64,000 nucleotides of DNA from AWTP1-13 sp963814055 (GTDB lineage: Bacteria; Pseudomonadota; Alphaproteobacteria; Rhizobiales; Hyphomicrobiaceae): the NCBI GenBank assembly GCA_963814055.1, contig CAWFBJ010000001.1, positions 62,001-126,000 on the forward strand, written 5' to 3'. Positions 54,807 to 62,741 of the stretch are shown here, in pieces. A model generated the notes under the pieces. The model saw only the letters and a list, made by a program, of their open reading frames with translations, had not been told where the DNA came from and ran no database searches. Every line of letters starts with the position of its first letter. Position 1 is the stretch's first letter. The position numbers and the translations under genes were made by a program.

Positions 54807-55973
54807 ATGCCAGTCATCAACCGTATCGCGGCTATGCAGGACGAAGTTGCGCAGTGGCGCCAGGATCTGCACGAGCATCCCGAGCTCGGCTTCGACGTGC
54901 ACCGCACGGCCGGCATCGTTGCCGACAAGCTGGCGGCATTCGGGTGCGACGAGGTCGTGCCCGGCATCGGCAAGACCGGCGTGGTCGGCGTTATCAAGGG
55001 CCGCAAGACCGCGTCGGGCCGGGTGATGGGCCTGCGCGCCGACATGGATGCGCTGCCGATCCTGGAGGCAACCGGCGTTCCTTATGCCTCCAAGACTCCG
55101 GGCAAGATGCACGCCTGCGGCCACGACGGCCACACATCCATGCTGCTCGGCGCCGCCAAGTACCTGTGCGAGACGCGCAACTTCGACGGCACGGTGTGCG
55201 TGATCTTCCAGCCCAACGAGGAAGGGCTGACGGGTGGGCTCGCCATGCTGGAGGACGGGCTGATCGGCCGCTTCGGCATCAACGAGTTCTATGGCATGCA
55301 TACCTGGCCCGGAACCGCGCTGGGAAAGTTCGGCATCCGGCCCGGACCGCTGCTCGCGGCAGCCGATCGCTTCACCATTGTGATCGCCGGCAAGGGCGCG
55401 CACGCCATGGCGCCGCATGCGAGCGTCGATCCGGTCGTCGTTGCGGCGCACACGATCACCGCGCTGCAGACGATTGCGTCGCGCAACATCAATCCCTTGG
55501 ACGCCGTGGTGGTGTCGACCTGCATGGTGCATGCGGGCGAGGCATTCAACATCATCCCCGAAAGCGCCACGCTCACAGGCACGGTGCGGACGCTGAGCGA
55601 AAGCGTGCGCGATACCGTGCAGGCGCGCCTCACGGCGATCGCACAAGGAACGGCGGCGACGTTCGGCGCGACGGCCGCGGTCAACTACGAGACCGGCGTG
55701 CCGGTGACCATGAACGATCCGGAGAAGACCAAGCTCGCCGTGCAGGTGGCACGCGAGGTGGCCGGGGCAGCCAACGTGCTCGACGATGTGCCGCCGGCGA
55801 TGGGGGCGGAGGACTTCGCCCACATGCTCAAGCAGCGGCCGGGCGCCTACATCCTGATCGGCAACGGGCCGGGCCCGGGCCTGCACACGCCGGGATACAA
55901 TTTTAACGATGCGGCGCTGCCGTTCGGGATTTCCTACCTGGCGCGCCTCGCCGAAACCGGAATGCCGGCTTAA
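54807..55973 (+). CDS. M20 family amidohydrolase (hippurate/N-acyl amino acid hydrolase type)
   Basis: The 388-residue enzyme has the M20D pattern ADMDALPILEATGVPYASK, zinc-binding HACGHDGHTSMLLGAA, the catalytic Glu in FQPNEEG and a dimerisation lid domain with GAHAMAPHASVDPV. It releases an amino acid or amine from an N-acyl or N-carbamoyl-type substrate. The ATG at 54807 (MPVINRIAAMQDEVAQW) starts the family's N-terminal helix; the open frame to 54654 is not conserved. The neighbouring TRAP systems might import its substrate. Specificity is unknown. Confidence 0.93.
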   Translation: MPVINRIAAMQDEVAQWRQDLHEHPELGFDVHRTAGIVADKLAAFGCDEVVPGIGKTGVVGVIKGRKTASGRVMGLRADMDALPILEATGVPYASKTPGKMHACGHDGHTSMLLGAAKYLCETRNFDGTVCVIFQPNEEGLTGGLAMLEDGLIGRFGINEFYGMHTWPGTALGKFGIRPGPLLAAADRFTIVIAGKGAHAMAPHASVDPVVVAAHTITALQTIASRNINPLDAVVVSTCMVHAGEAFNIIPESATLTGTVRTLSESVRDTVQARLTAIAQGTAATFGATAAVNYETGVPVTMNDPEKTKLAVQVAREVAGAANVLDDVPPAMGAEDFAHMLKQRPGAYILIGNGPGPGLHTPGYNFNDAALPFGISYLARLAETGMPA

Positions 55974-55989
55974 GGTCGACGTTGCCCCC

Positions 55990-56052
55990 GTGGTGAGCTT
56001 GTCGAACCACGGATCGCATGCGTGGCCCGTCCTTCGACGTAGCTCAGGACGA
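55990..56052. repeat. REP-like hairpin element, copy 2
   Basis: GTGGTGAGCTTGTCGAACCAC (55990-56010) and CCTTCGACGTAGCTCAGGACGA (56031-56052) match copy 1, with an imperfect right arm. It immediately follows the M20 amidohydrolase stop. Confidence 0.7.
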
Positions 56053-56107
56053 GATGGAGTGTGTGGCTCAGGAGGAAAGGGATGCACTCGCCCTTCACGC
56101 ATCCCCA

Positions 56108-56171
56108 GTGGTGAGCCTGTCGAACCACGGCATTGGCAAACGCGGCCCATCCTTCGACGGGCTCAGGACGA
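56108..56171. repeat. REP-like hairpin element, copy 3
   Basis: GTGGTGAGCCTGTCGAACCAC (56108-56128) and CCTTCGACGGGCTCAGGACGA (56151-56171) repeat the same structure as copies 1 and 2. Its arms are identical to copy 1 over 17-21 bases. Copies 2 and 3 are in tandem about 118 bp apart. Confidence 0.7.
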
Positions 56172-56319
56172 GGACGAGTGTGCGGCTCGTGATTCCATCC
56201 AGAACAGAACAACGCTAGGAGCCTGCTGGACGATGGATGGTCGGGACACTCGGAACAAGTCCGAGTGCAGGCAAGCCCGACCATGACCGATTGCTTGGAT
56301 GCCGCGAGGAGTTCTACTC

Positions 56320-57147
56320 ATGTCTTTCGATTTCTCGACTGTGATCACCATCCTGGTCGCGATCATGGTGCTGCAGCCGCTGCTGATGGGCCGATGGTCG
56401 GGCATGCAGCGCGCCCAGGCGATCCGCGCCGTCGAGCGGGCACATGGCGCACGCGTCATCACCATGATCCATCGCCAGGAGAAGCGCAGCCTGTTCGGCT
56501 TTTCGGTTTCCCGGCACATCGATCTGGAGGATGCGCAGACCATCATCGCCGCCATCAAGGAGACGCCACCCGACGTGCCGATCGATATGATCCTGCATAC
56601 GCCCGGCGGCCTGGTGCTGGCGGCGATGCAGATCGCACGCGCGGTAGAGGCACACCCGGCCAAGGTGACCGTCTACGTGCCGGTCTACGCCATGTCCGGC
56701 GGCACGCTGATTGCGCTGGCGGCCGACGAGATCGTGCTGGGCGAATTCTCGGTGCTCGGACCCATCGATCCGCAGATCATGGGCTTCCCGGCCGCAAGCA
56801 TCGTCAGGGCGCGCGACTCCAAGCCCATCGCCGACGTGTTCGACCTGACGCTGGTGCTGGCCGACGTCAGCGAAAAGGCGCTGGCGCAGGTGAAGCGCGG
56901 CGCCGTCGAGTTGCTGACGCCCCGCATGGAGCAGGGCGCCGCCGAGGCACTGGCGGCGAAACTGGCGGGCGGACACTGGACGCATGACTACGCGCTGACG
57001 GCGACCGAAGCCGCGGAACTGGGGCTGCCCGTCAAGGTCGGGATGCCGGCCGACGTGCTGGGCCTGATGAAGCTCTATCCCCAGCCCGTGCAGCAATCGG
57101 GCGTGGAGTTCCTGCCGATCGAGATGCCGCGCCAGCGGCGGCTGTGA
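56320..57147 (+). CDS. Membrane-anchored Clp-fold serine proteinase (SDH/DUF114 type)
   Basis: The 275-residue product has an N-terminal membrane anchor (FSTVITILVAIMVLQPLLMG) and a ClpP/SppA-like fold. Conserved points are MILHTPGGLVLAAMQIA, the probable nucleophile Ser in VYAMSGGTLIALAADEIVLGEFSVLGPIDPQ and the downstream TPRMEQGAAEALAAKLAGG helix. It is a predicted inner-membrane protease with a Ser-Asp-His centre. The ATG at 56320 follows GAGGAG. The DUF992 gene overlaps its stop by 4 bp in an alternative longer frame, suggesting coupling. Confidence 0.87.
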   Translation: MSFDFSTVITILVAIMVLQPLLMGRWSGMQRAQAIRAVERAHGARVITMIHRQEKRSLFGFSVSRHIDLEDAQTIIAAIKETPPDVPIDMILHTPGGLVLAAMQIARAVEAHPAKVTVYVPVYAMSGGTLIALAADEIVLGEFSVLGPIDPQIMGFPAASIVRARDSKPIADVFDLTLVLADVSEKALAQVKRGAVELLTPRMEQGAAEALAAKLAGGHWTHDYALTATEAAELGLPVKVGMPADVLGLMKLYPQPVQQSGVEFLPIEMPRQRRL

Positions 57148-57227
57148 GCCGCACGGCCTCCGGCAAGAGCGATAAGCTCGAGCTTGGCCGTGCTGGAACC
57201 TGGATCGGCAGCCGGCCGTTGTTACGC

Positions 57228-57755
57228 ATGGCACACAAATCAAACTTGCTCCGAATGCTGCTGCTGGCAGGCGTTTGCGTCTGCGGCGTCGCCGTGGCGA
57301 GTGCGGCACAAAAGTCCATCACCGGTCCCGAGGATCAGATGATTGTGCTCGGCACCCTCACCTGCAGCCTCACGGGCGAGGCGGAGGGCGTCACGTCCGG
57401 CATGGGACGGGACATGCTTTGCACGTTCCAGCCCGGTCATCGCGGCCCGGAGGAAACCTATATCGGATCGGTGCAGGGTGTCGGAAAGGGCGAACTGCTG
57501 TTCGGCACCGGCTCGGTGCTGCTCTCGATCAAGGGGCCAGCGTCGACCGAAGCGACGCCCGGCATGCTGACCCAGACTTACGCAGTGGACGCCGGCGCGA
57601 GCGGCGGTGCGCCGGCTCCTCTAATCGGCGAGAAAAATAAGCTGATCGTGCTGCAGCCCCTGGCTGAACAGGAAGGCCGCGTGGCTGAGGGAAAGACGCA
57701 ACCCGACGCGGTGATCATCCGCGTGGAACTCGCCCTGCAGTCGACGCCGGCGTGA
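57228..57755 (+). CDS. Secreted DUF992-like protein
   Basis: The product of about 175 residues has a signal peptide (LLRMLLLAGVCVCGVAVASAAQ) and a beta-rich domain with GTLTCSLTGEAEGVTSGMGRDMLCTFQPG and EETYIGSVQGVGKGELLFG, resembling DUF992. That family is common in Hyphomicrobiales and has no known function. The two cysteines may form a disulfide. The ATG at 57228 gives the best signal peptide; the frame is open to 57144, overlapping the protease gene end by 4 bp. Confidence 0.75.
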   Translation: MAHKSNLLRMLLLAGVCVCGVAVASAAQKSITGPEDQMIVLGTLTCSLTGEAEGVTSGMGRDMLCTFQPGHRGPEETYIGSVQGVGKGELLFGTGSVLLSIKGPASTEATPGMLTQTYAVDAGASGGAPAPLIGEKNKLIVLQPLAEQEGRVAEGKTQPDAVIIRVELALQSTPA

Positions 57756-57827
57756 GGGACGGCCCTGAAGCGGGATCGTTGTGACGCGATCCTGCTCTGA
57801 TGCCGCCCCCCAGGTCCGCCGACGTGT

Positions 57828-58037
57828 TCAGTGCAATGTGCCCTCGATGAGCCGGCGCTGCTCCTTGAGGTGATGCAACGCTTCGGTCATCAGGTCGATA
57901 TGGCCCTCGATTTCATTTGTCGAATAGCCCTGCTCGGTGAGCTGCGGCAGCAGGGACTCAACGTGCCGGATATTGCGCTCGGCCGCGGCGATGCGGGTGT
58001 CCGCCTCGGCAAGTTTGAAGTCACGTTCGGTACGCAT
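57828..58037 (-). CDS. Small helical protein, unknown
   Basis: The 69-residue product starts at ATG 58037 (preceded by GGAG) with MRTERDFKLAEADTRIAAAERNIRHVESLL and is nearly all helical with charged heptad-like repeats (IEGHIDLMTEALHHLKEQRRLIE). No membrane segment is present. It may be a coiled-coil regulator or a structural protein. It converges on the DUF992 gene. Function cannot be assigned. Confidence 0.55.
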   Translation of the reverse strand: MRTERDFKLAEADTRIAAAERNIRHVESLLPQLTEQGYSTNEIEGHIDLMTEALHHLKEQRRLIEGTLH

Positions 58038-58260
58038 GACTAAACTCCAGGATGTGGCCTCGCTACTTGCGTAGGCCCTTACACCTGCGAACATTGGCAT
58101 CAACGAGGCATCGCGTTCACGAAATGTGGAGGTATGTAACGACCTCGCGACGGCGGCGGCGCGCAGCTCAAGGTGCGTACTCCGCCCCGTGACGGGGCAA
58201 GCTGAACACGCATGGAGGTGCGTGCACCAACAACCCACCACCGTGATGCGGCGAACTCAG

Positions 58261-58866
58261 CTACTGAGCAACTCCAAGCCGCTGCAAGCTATTTTTTGCG
58301 CCCTCATGTGCCGGGCTGATTGCCAGGGCTTGCCTGAAGTCAGCAATGGCTTTTTGCTTATTGCCCATCTTCTCCCAGGTATTGCCCCGCGCGACGTAGG
58401 CGACGACATCTCGCGGCTCGAGTTCGATCACCTTGGAAAAATCGGAGATGGCGCGATTGTGATCACCCTTGCCATCTCGGTGAGCAAGGGCACGATTGAA
58501 GTAGGCGTCCGCGAACCTGGGGTCGATCCTTATTGCCGTCGTGTAGTCGGCAATCGCCCGGTCATAGTCGTGAACCTTATGATAGGCGAGACCGCGGTTG
58601 TCGTACCGGTTGGCCTTTGCCCCAAGATTGATAGCGGTCGTGTAGTCCGAAATGGCCCGGGCGTAATCGCCCTTGTTGTAAAATCCTATGCCACGGTTGC
58701 TGTAGGCCCACCCGGCATCGCGCTCCCCACCAATGACCTCCGAGCACGCGACGATCAGCCGGTCAGCCGGAGTCGTCTGCCATGCTGCACAATCCGAGCG
58801 GGCGTCAGCCCGCGCACCCGTGCTTCCAGACAAGAGTATCGTCAGTACCAATAGCCGCTTCAACAT
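58261..58866 (-). CDS. Secreted TPR protein
   Basis: The 201-residue product has a signal peptide (MLKRLLVLTILLSGSTGARA) and about four tetratricopeptide repeats, e.g. AGWAYSNRGIGFYNKGDYARAISDY, ANRYDNRGLAYHKVHDYDRAIADY and AYVARGNTWEKMGNKQKAIADF. The ATG at 58866 follows GGGAGGTG. Two cysteines occur near the N-terminus of the mature part. It is a probable periplasmic scaffold; partner unknown. Confidence 0.88.
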   Translation of the reverse strand: MLKRLLVLTILLSGSTGARADARSDCAAWQTTPADRLIVACSEVIGGERDAGWAYSNRGIGFYNKGDYARAISDYTTAINLGAKANRYDNRGLAYHKVHDYDRAIADYTTAIRIDPRFADAYFNRALAHRDGKGDHNRAISDFSKVIELEPRDVVAYVARGNTWEKMGNKQKAIADFRQALAISPAHEGAKNSLQRLGVAQ

Positions 58867-59114
58867 GCTCACCTCCCGCACTCGGCAGCAACACAGAATA
58901 ACTCCGGTTGGAACCACGCTCAACACCGTGGGGGCGGCAGCGGGGGAGTGGCACAAGGTGCGTTGAAGGACAATCGTGCGGCGTCTTGCGTTGCACTCGT
59001 AAGCGCAACTGGCAGACTTTGCGCAACGCGGTTGTGCTTGCCGCCATGATTTGCAACACTCTGAGGGCAAACTAACGACAGCGCCCACAAGAGCGCGTCT
59101 AATGGAGGAACGCT

Positions 59115-60161
59115 ATGAGGACTGGGGCGCTTTCCGCGCTGACGGCGGCTATTGCCGTCGCGATGCCACTCTCCGCCACCGCGCAGACAGTCGATGGACC
59201 GAAGGTCGAGTGGAACCACTCCACCTGGGGCAAGAAGCGCGCGTTCAACGCCGGCATCGAGAAGGTCGGCGAGATTCTCAGCCAGAGGACCGGCGGCAAG
59301 TTCACGATCAAGGTGCACTACGGCGAGGCACTCTCCAAGGACAAGGAGAACCTCGACGGCATCAAGCTCGGCGCTTTCGAGATGGCCGACTTCTGCAACT
59401 TCTATCACCCGGGCAAGGTGCCGGCGTGGATGGTGTTCACCATGCCCTTCCTGGCGCTCGGCGACTGGAACGTGGGCAAGGACGCGCGCGAAGCCATGAT
59501 GAAGCATCCAGCCTTCATCGCCGATCTCGCGCAGTGGAACGCGGTCGCCTACATGTCGGGTCTGCTGCCGCAGTACGAGTTCCTCGGCAAGGGCACGCCA
59601 CCCAAATCCCTCGAAGCCTGGAAAGGCCTGCGCGTGCGCGCCGGCGGCGGCATCGGCGATGCCATGAGCCGCCTGGGCTCCATCCTGTCGACGGTGCCGG
59701 CGACGGAAGTGTACACGGCGATCGAGCGCGGCACGGTGGATGCGGTGTCGTTCCCCTACACCTACGCGCATGCCGCCTACCAGATTCACACCGTTGCCGA
59801 CTGGTACACGGCCAACATGTCGCCCGGGACCTCGGAGTGCGCGGCCGTCATCAACCGCGATGCGCTCGCCAAGCTGCCGCCGCAGTACAAGCAGTTGCTG
59901 GACGAAGCCAAGGAGCCCGCCTACGCCACCCTGATCAAGGCCTACGTGGACATCGACAAGGTCAACCTGCCGATGTTCAAGTCGAAGCTGACCGAGATCG
60001 TCTACACGGAAGCCGATCTCAAGCAGTTCCAGGACAAGATCGGCCGGCCGGTGTGGGACAAATGGGTCGCCGACAACAAGGGCAAGTTCGACTCCCAGAA
60101 CGTGCTCGATACGCTGCTGCGCGAGATCGAAAAGGCGCAGGCCAAGCATTTGAAGAAATAG
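59115..60161 (+). CDS. TRAP transporter substrate-binding protein DctP (second system)
   Basis: The 348-residue exported protein has a signal peptide (MRTGALSALTAAIAVAMPLSATAQ) and the SBP_bac_7 family features VEWNHSTWGKKRAFNAGIEKV, KENLDGIKLGAFEMADFC and SLEAWKGLRVRAGGGIGDAM with the substrate Arg. Sequence differs clearly from the first DctP (51191), so the substrates are probably different. The ATG follows GGAGGAACGCT. The permease genes begin about 370 bp downstream after a hairpin-rich spacer. Confidence 0.92.
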   Translation: MRTGALSALTAAIAVAMPLSATAQTVDGPKVEWNHSTWGKKRAFNAGIEKVGEILSQRTGGKFTIKVHYGEALSKDKENLDGIKLGAFEMADFCNFYHPGKVPAWMVFTMPFLALGDWNVGKDAREAMMKHPAFIADLAQWNAVAYMSGLLPQYEFLGKGTPPKSLEAWKGLRVRAGGGIGDAMSRLGSILSTVPATEVYTAIERGTVDAVSFPYTYAHAAYQIHTVADWYTANMSPGTSECAAVINRDALAKLPPQYKQLLDEAKEPAYATLIKAYVDIDKVNLPMFKSKLTEIVYTEADLKQFQDKIGRPVWDKWVADNKGKFDSQNVLDTLLREIEKAQAKHLKK

Positions 60162-60532
60162 CGGCGTGCGAGAGATGGCAACGGCAGCGGCGAGGGGCTA
60201 CCGGCAAGGCGGCTTCCGTTTTTTCCCTCCCCCTCAAGGGGGGAGGATGGAACGCCACGGACTTAGGCCGCCGATCGCCCGCATTCATCACACTCTCAAC
60301 CGGCGGGCTAAGTCCGATGGCGTTCCTGGTGGGGGTGATGCCGGCGCAGACACCCCCACCCGATGCGTCCAGCGGCTTAGTGCGGCCGTCACAATTGCAG
60401 TGCGCTTGGAGTTGGCCGCACTAAACCGCGGACGCATCGCCCTCCCCCCTCGTGCGTGCCGAAGGCCCGCCTTCGGCACAGGGGGAGGCAGAAGGAGACG
60501 CCGCGCACTGGGAAGCTTTCGGAGAGCGGACC
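60162..60532. repeat. Hairpin-rich spacer inside the second TRAP operon
   Basis: This 371-bp gap separates the DctP and DctQ genes and is built mostly of inverted repeats: CCTCCCCCT/AGGGGGGAGG (60226-60246); AACGCCAcGGACTTAG with CTAAGTCCgATGGCGTT (60251-60266 / 60308-60324); GGTGGGGGTG / CACCCCCACC (60328-60337 / 60351-60360); a 24-26 bp imperfect inverted repeat (60362-60387 / 60414-60438); and GTGCCGAAGG/CCTTCGGCAC (60456-60479) nested in a C-run/G-run pair. No ORF with a start and ribosome site fills it. It could modulate mRNA stability or read-through between binding protein and permeases. Confidence 0.8.
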
Positions 60533-61174
60533 ATGCATAACGAAGCCGCAATTCGGCCGGGCGGCGGTGCGCTGGGTGCCGTGGACCGGGCCATGCACGC
60601 CGTCGAGAAATTCACGGCGCTGATTTCGGGCTTCGGCATCTTCGGGCTGATGCTGATCGGCGTGGTCCACATTTTCGGCCGCAAGCTCTTCAACGTGCCG
60701 ATCTTCGGCTACATCGACATCGTCGAGATCGCCATGTCGGCGCTGGTGTTTCTCGGCCTCGCCTATACCGAGCGGCTCGGCGGGCACATCCGCATGGAGC
60801 TGTTCGTCTCCTTCCTCAAGGGGCGGTGGCTGTGGACGTTCGAGCTGCTGGGTGTGCTGGTGGGCTTGGCCATCGTCGCGGTGCTGACGTACTACAGCTA
60901 CACGCACGCCATGCGCGCCTACCATTCCGGCGACACGACGATCGACGCGCAATATCTGCTGTGGCCTTCCAAGATGATCGTGTCGGCTTCTCTGGCGCTG
61001 TTGTTCCTGCGCCTGCTGGTCAGCCTGTGGGGCTACCTGCGGCTGCTGGCACACCCCGACGCCGACCCCATCGGCGTGCCCGAGCTGATCGATGTCGAGA
61101 CGCAGGCACTGCGCGATGCGGAGACGGCCGGCGTGGAAATAGATCGTGCGCCAGACGCCGGCGGGAGACACTGA
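60533..61174 (+). CDS. TRAP transporter small permease DctQ (second system)
   Basis: The 213-residue product has four membrane helices (ISGFGIFGLMLIGVVHIFG, DIVEIAMSALVFLGLAYTERL, ELLGVLVGLAIVAVLTYYSYTHAM, IVSASLALLFLRLLVSLWGYL) and a longer charged C-terminus than the first DctQ. The ATG at 60533 follows GGAGAGCGG. It is 3 bp upstream of the large permease. Function as a TRAP subunit is established by family and order. Confidence 0.9.
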   Translation: MHNEAAIRPGGGALGAVDRAMHAVEKFTALISGFGIFGLMLIGVVHIFGRKLFNVPIFGYIDIVEIAMSALVFLGLAYTERLGGHIRMELFVSFLKGRWLWTFELLGVLVGLAIVAVLTYYSYTHAMRAYHSGDTTIDAQYLLWPSKMIVSASLALLFLRLLVSLWGYLRLLAHPDADPIGVPELIDVETQALRDAETAGVEIDRAPDAGGRH

Positions 61175-61177
61175 GCC

Positions 61178-62485
61178 ATGGAGCTGGGCAAGGATACGAT
61201 CGGGGTCCTGGGATGCCTCGCCCTGATCGTGCTGGTGTTTGCGGGCGTGCGCGTGTACCTGGCCGCGGCCCTCGTCGGGCTGGTGGGCGTGGTGTCGATC
61301 ATCGGCTGGCAGGCGGGCGCGGGGATCGTGGGCACCATTCCGCACTCCAAGTCGGTCAACTACACGCTGTCTGTGCTGCCGCTGTTCATCCTCATTGGCT
61401 ACCTCGCCTACCACGCCGGCATCACGCAGGCGCTGTTCGACGCAGCGAAAAAATGGATGGGGTGGATGCCCGGCGGGCTTGCCGTCGCGACCATATTCGC
61501 GGTGGCGGCGTTCTCGGCCGTGTCGGGCGCTTCGACGGCGGCGGCGGCCGTGTTCGCAAGGGTCGCGATTCCCGAAATGCTGAAGGCGGGGTACGCCAAG
61601 CGCCTCGCGGCCGGCGTGGTCTCCGCCGGCGGCACCCTCGACGCCCTTATTCCGCCGTCGGTGGTGATGGTGGTGTATGCCATCATCGTCGAGGCCTCGG
61701 TCGGCAAGCTGATCATCGCCGGCTTCATCCCCGGGCTGATCTCGGCCCTTTGCTACACCTTGATCATTGTCGTCTGGAGCCTCTGGAAGCCCGACGTGGG
61801 CCGGCCGATTACCGGCTTCACATGGGGCGAGCGCTGGCGCTCGGTGCCGGGCACCATTCCCGTGCTCGGCGTGATCGTGATCATCTTCTCGGCCATGTAC
61901 TACGGCTGGGCGACGCCGACGGAAGCGGGCGCACTCGGCGCCTTCGTGGTGTGGGTGCTGGCGCTCGCCAAAGGCATGAAGTGGAAGACCTTTAACGATG
62001 CCCTGCTCGAGACGGCCAAGCTCACCGTGATGATCTTCGCCATCATCTGGGGCATCCTGATCTTCGTGCGCTTCCTGGGCTTCGTCAGCCTTCCCGAGCA
62101 CTTTTCCGAATGGGTGCTGTCCCTCAGCCTGCCGCCGACCGTGATCATGCTCGGCATCCTCGGCGTCTACCTCGTGCTCGGCTGCTTCATGGACGCCATC
62201 GGCATGATGCTGCTGACGCTGCCGGTGGTGTACCCGGCCGTCATCAAGCTCGGCTACGATCCGATCTGGTTCGGCATCATCGTTGTGAAGATGGCCGGCG
62301 TGTGCCTGCTGACCCCACCGATCGGGCTCAACTGCTTCGTGGTGGCGGCGGTGCGGCCGGATATTCCGCTGGCCACTGTGTTTCGCGGTGCGCTGCCGTT
62401 CGTGATCGCCGATTTCATCGCCATCGGCATCTTCCTGGCGTGGCCCGAGACTATTACGTGGCTGCCCGACCGGATGATGCGATAG
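61178..62485 (+). CDS. TRAP transporter large permease DctM (second system)
   Basis: A 435-residue DctM permease with about twelve membrane helices. Family features are SVLPLFILIGYLAYHAGITQALFDA, VSGASTAAAAVFARVAIPEM and LGCFMDAIGMMLLTLPVVYPAV. It follows DctQ by 3 bp. Together with the 59115 and 60533 genes it forms a complete sodium-driven TRAP importer. A large antisense ORF over this gene is a GC-driven shadow. Confidence 0.93.
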   Translation: MELGKDTIGVLGCLALIVLVFAGVRVYLAAALVGLVGVVSIIGWQAGAGIVGTIPHSKSVNYTLSVLPLFILIGYLAYHAGITQALFDAAKKWMGWMPGGLAVATIFAVAAFSAVSGASTAAAAVFARVAIPEMLKAGYAKRLAAGVVSAGGTLDALIPPSVVMVVYAIIVEASVGKLIIAGFIPGLISALCYTLIIVVWSLWKPDVGRPITGFTWGERWRSVPGTIPVLGVIVIIFSAMYYGWATPTEAGALGAFVVWVLALAKGMKWKTFNDALLETAKLTVMIFAIIWGILIFVRFLGFVSLPEHFSEWVLSLSLPPTVIMLGILGVYLVLGCFMDAIGMMLLTLPVVYPAVIKLGYDPIWFGIIVVKMAGVCLLTPPIGLNCFVVAAVRPDIPLATVFRGALPFVIADFIAIGIFLAWPETITWLPDRMMR

Positions 62486-62741
62486 CCGGCCGGCGGCGGC
62501 GCACTGTCCGTCCGCGCACGTTCTGCTCGCTTCGGTTTGCCGTTTGGGCACTTGCAACCCGCGACGCCGGCAACTTCAAGTAGCGCGATTATGGCAGTAC
62601 GCCGCCGTCTGCAGATCCGGTTTGAAGTGTGTCCTCGTTTAATGTTAGCGATTATGCGTTGGATGGCCGAGGGAGGGGGGCGTACGCCATAAAGGCGGAT
62701 TCCTCGGTGGTGGCTGCAATTTTCAGCAGTCGGGGGACTGT

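Larger units (their letters stand above)
55974..56319. other. Noncoding gap with two REP-like elements
   Basis: No convincing ORF is seen in these 346 bp. They contain two tandem copies of the REP-like element (55990-56052 and 56108-56171). The last 100 bp hold the promoter and ribosome site region of the Clp-fold protease gene. Confidence 0.7.

Noticed and set aside
54738..56150. 470-codon open frame antisense to the M20 amidohydrolase
   Set aside because: Composition and position are those of an antisense shadow; the sense frame has all M20 motifs.
58920..60149. 409-codon open frame antisense to the second DctP
   Set aside because: It is a GC-driven shadow; the sense gene has signal peptide and DctP motifs.
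60389..62557. 722-codon open frame antisense to the second TRAP permease genes
   Set aside because: It mirrors the GC-rich permease genes, is full of His/Asp/Glu repeats and has no domain; it is a shadow of real coding.
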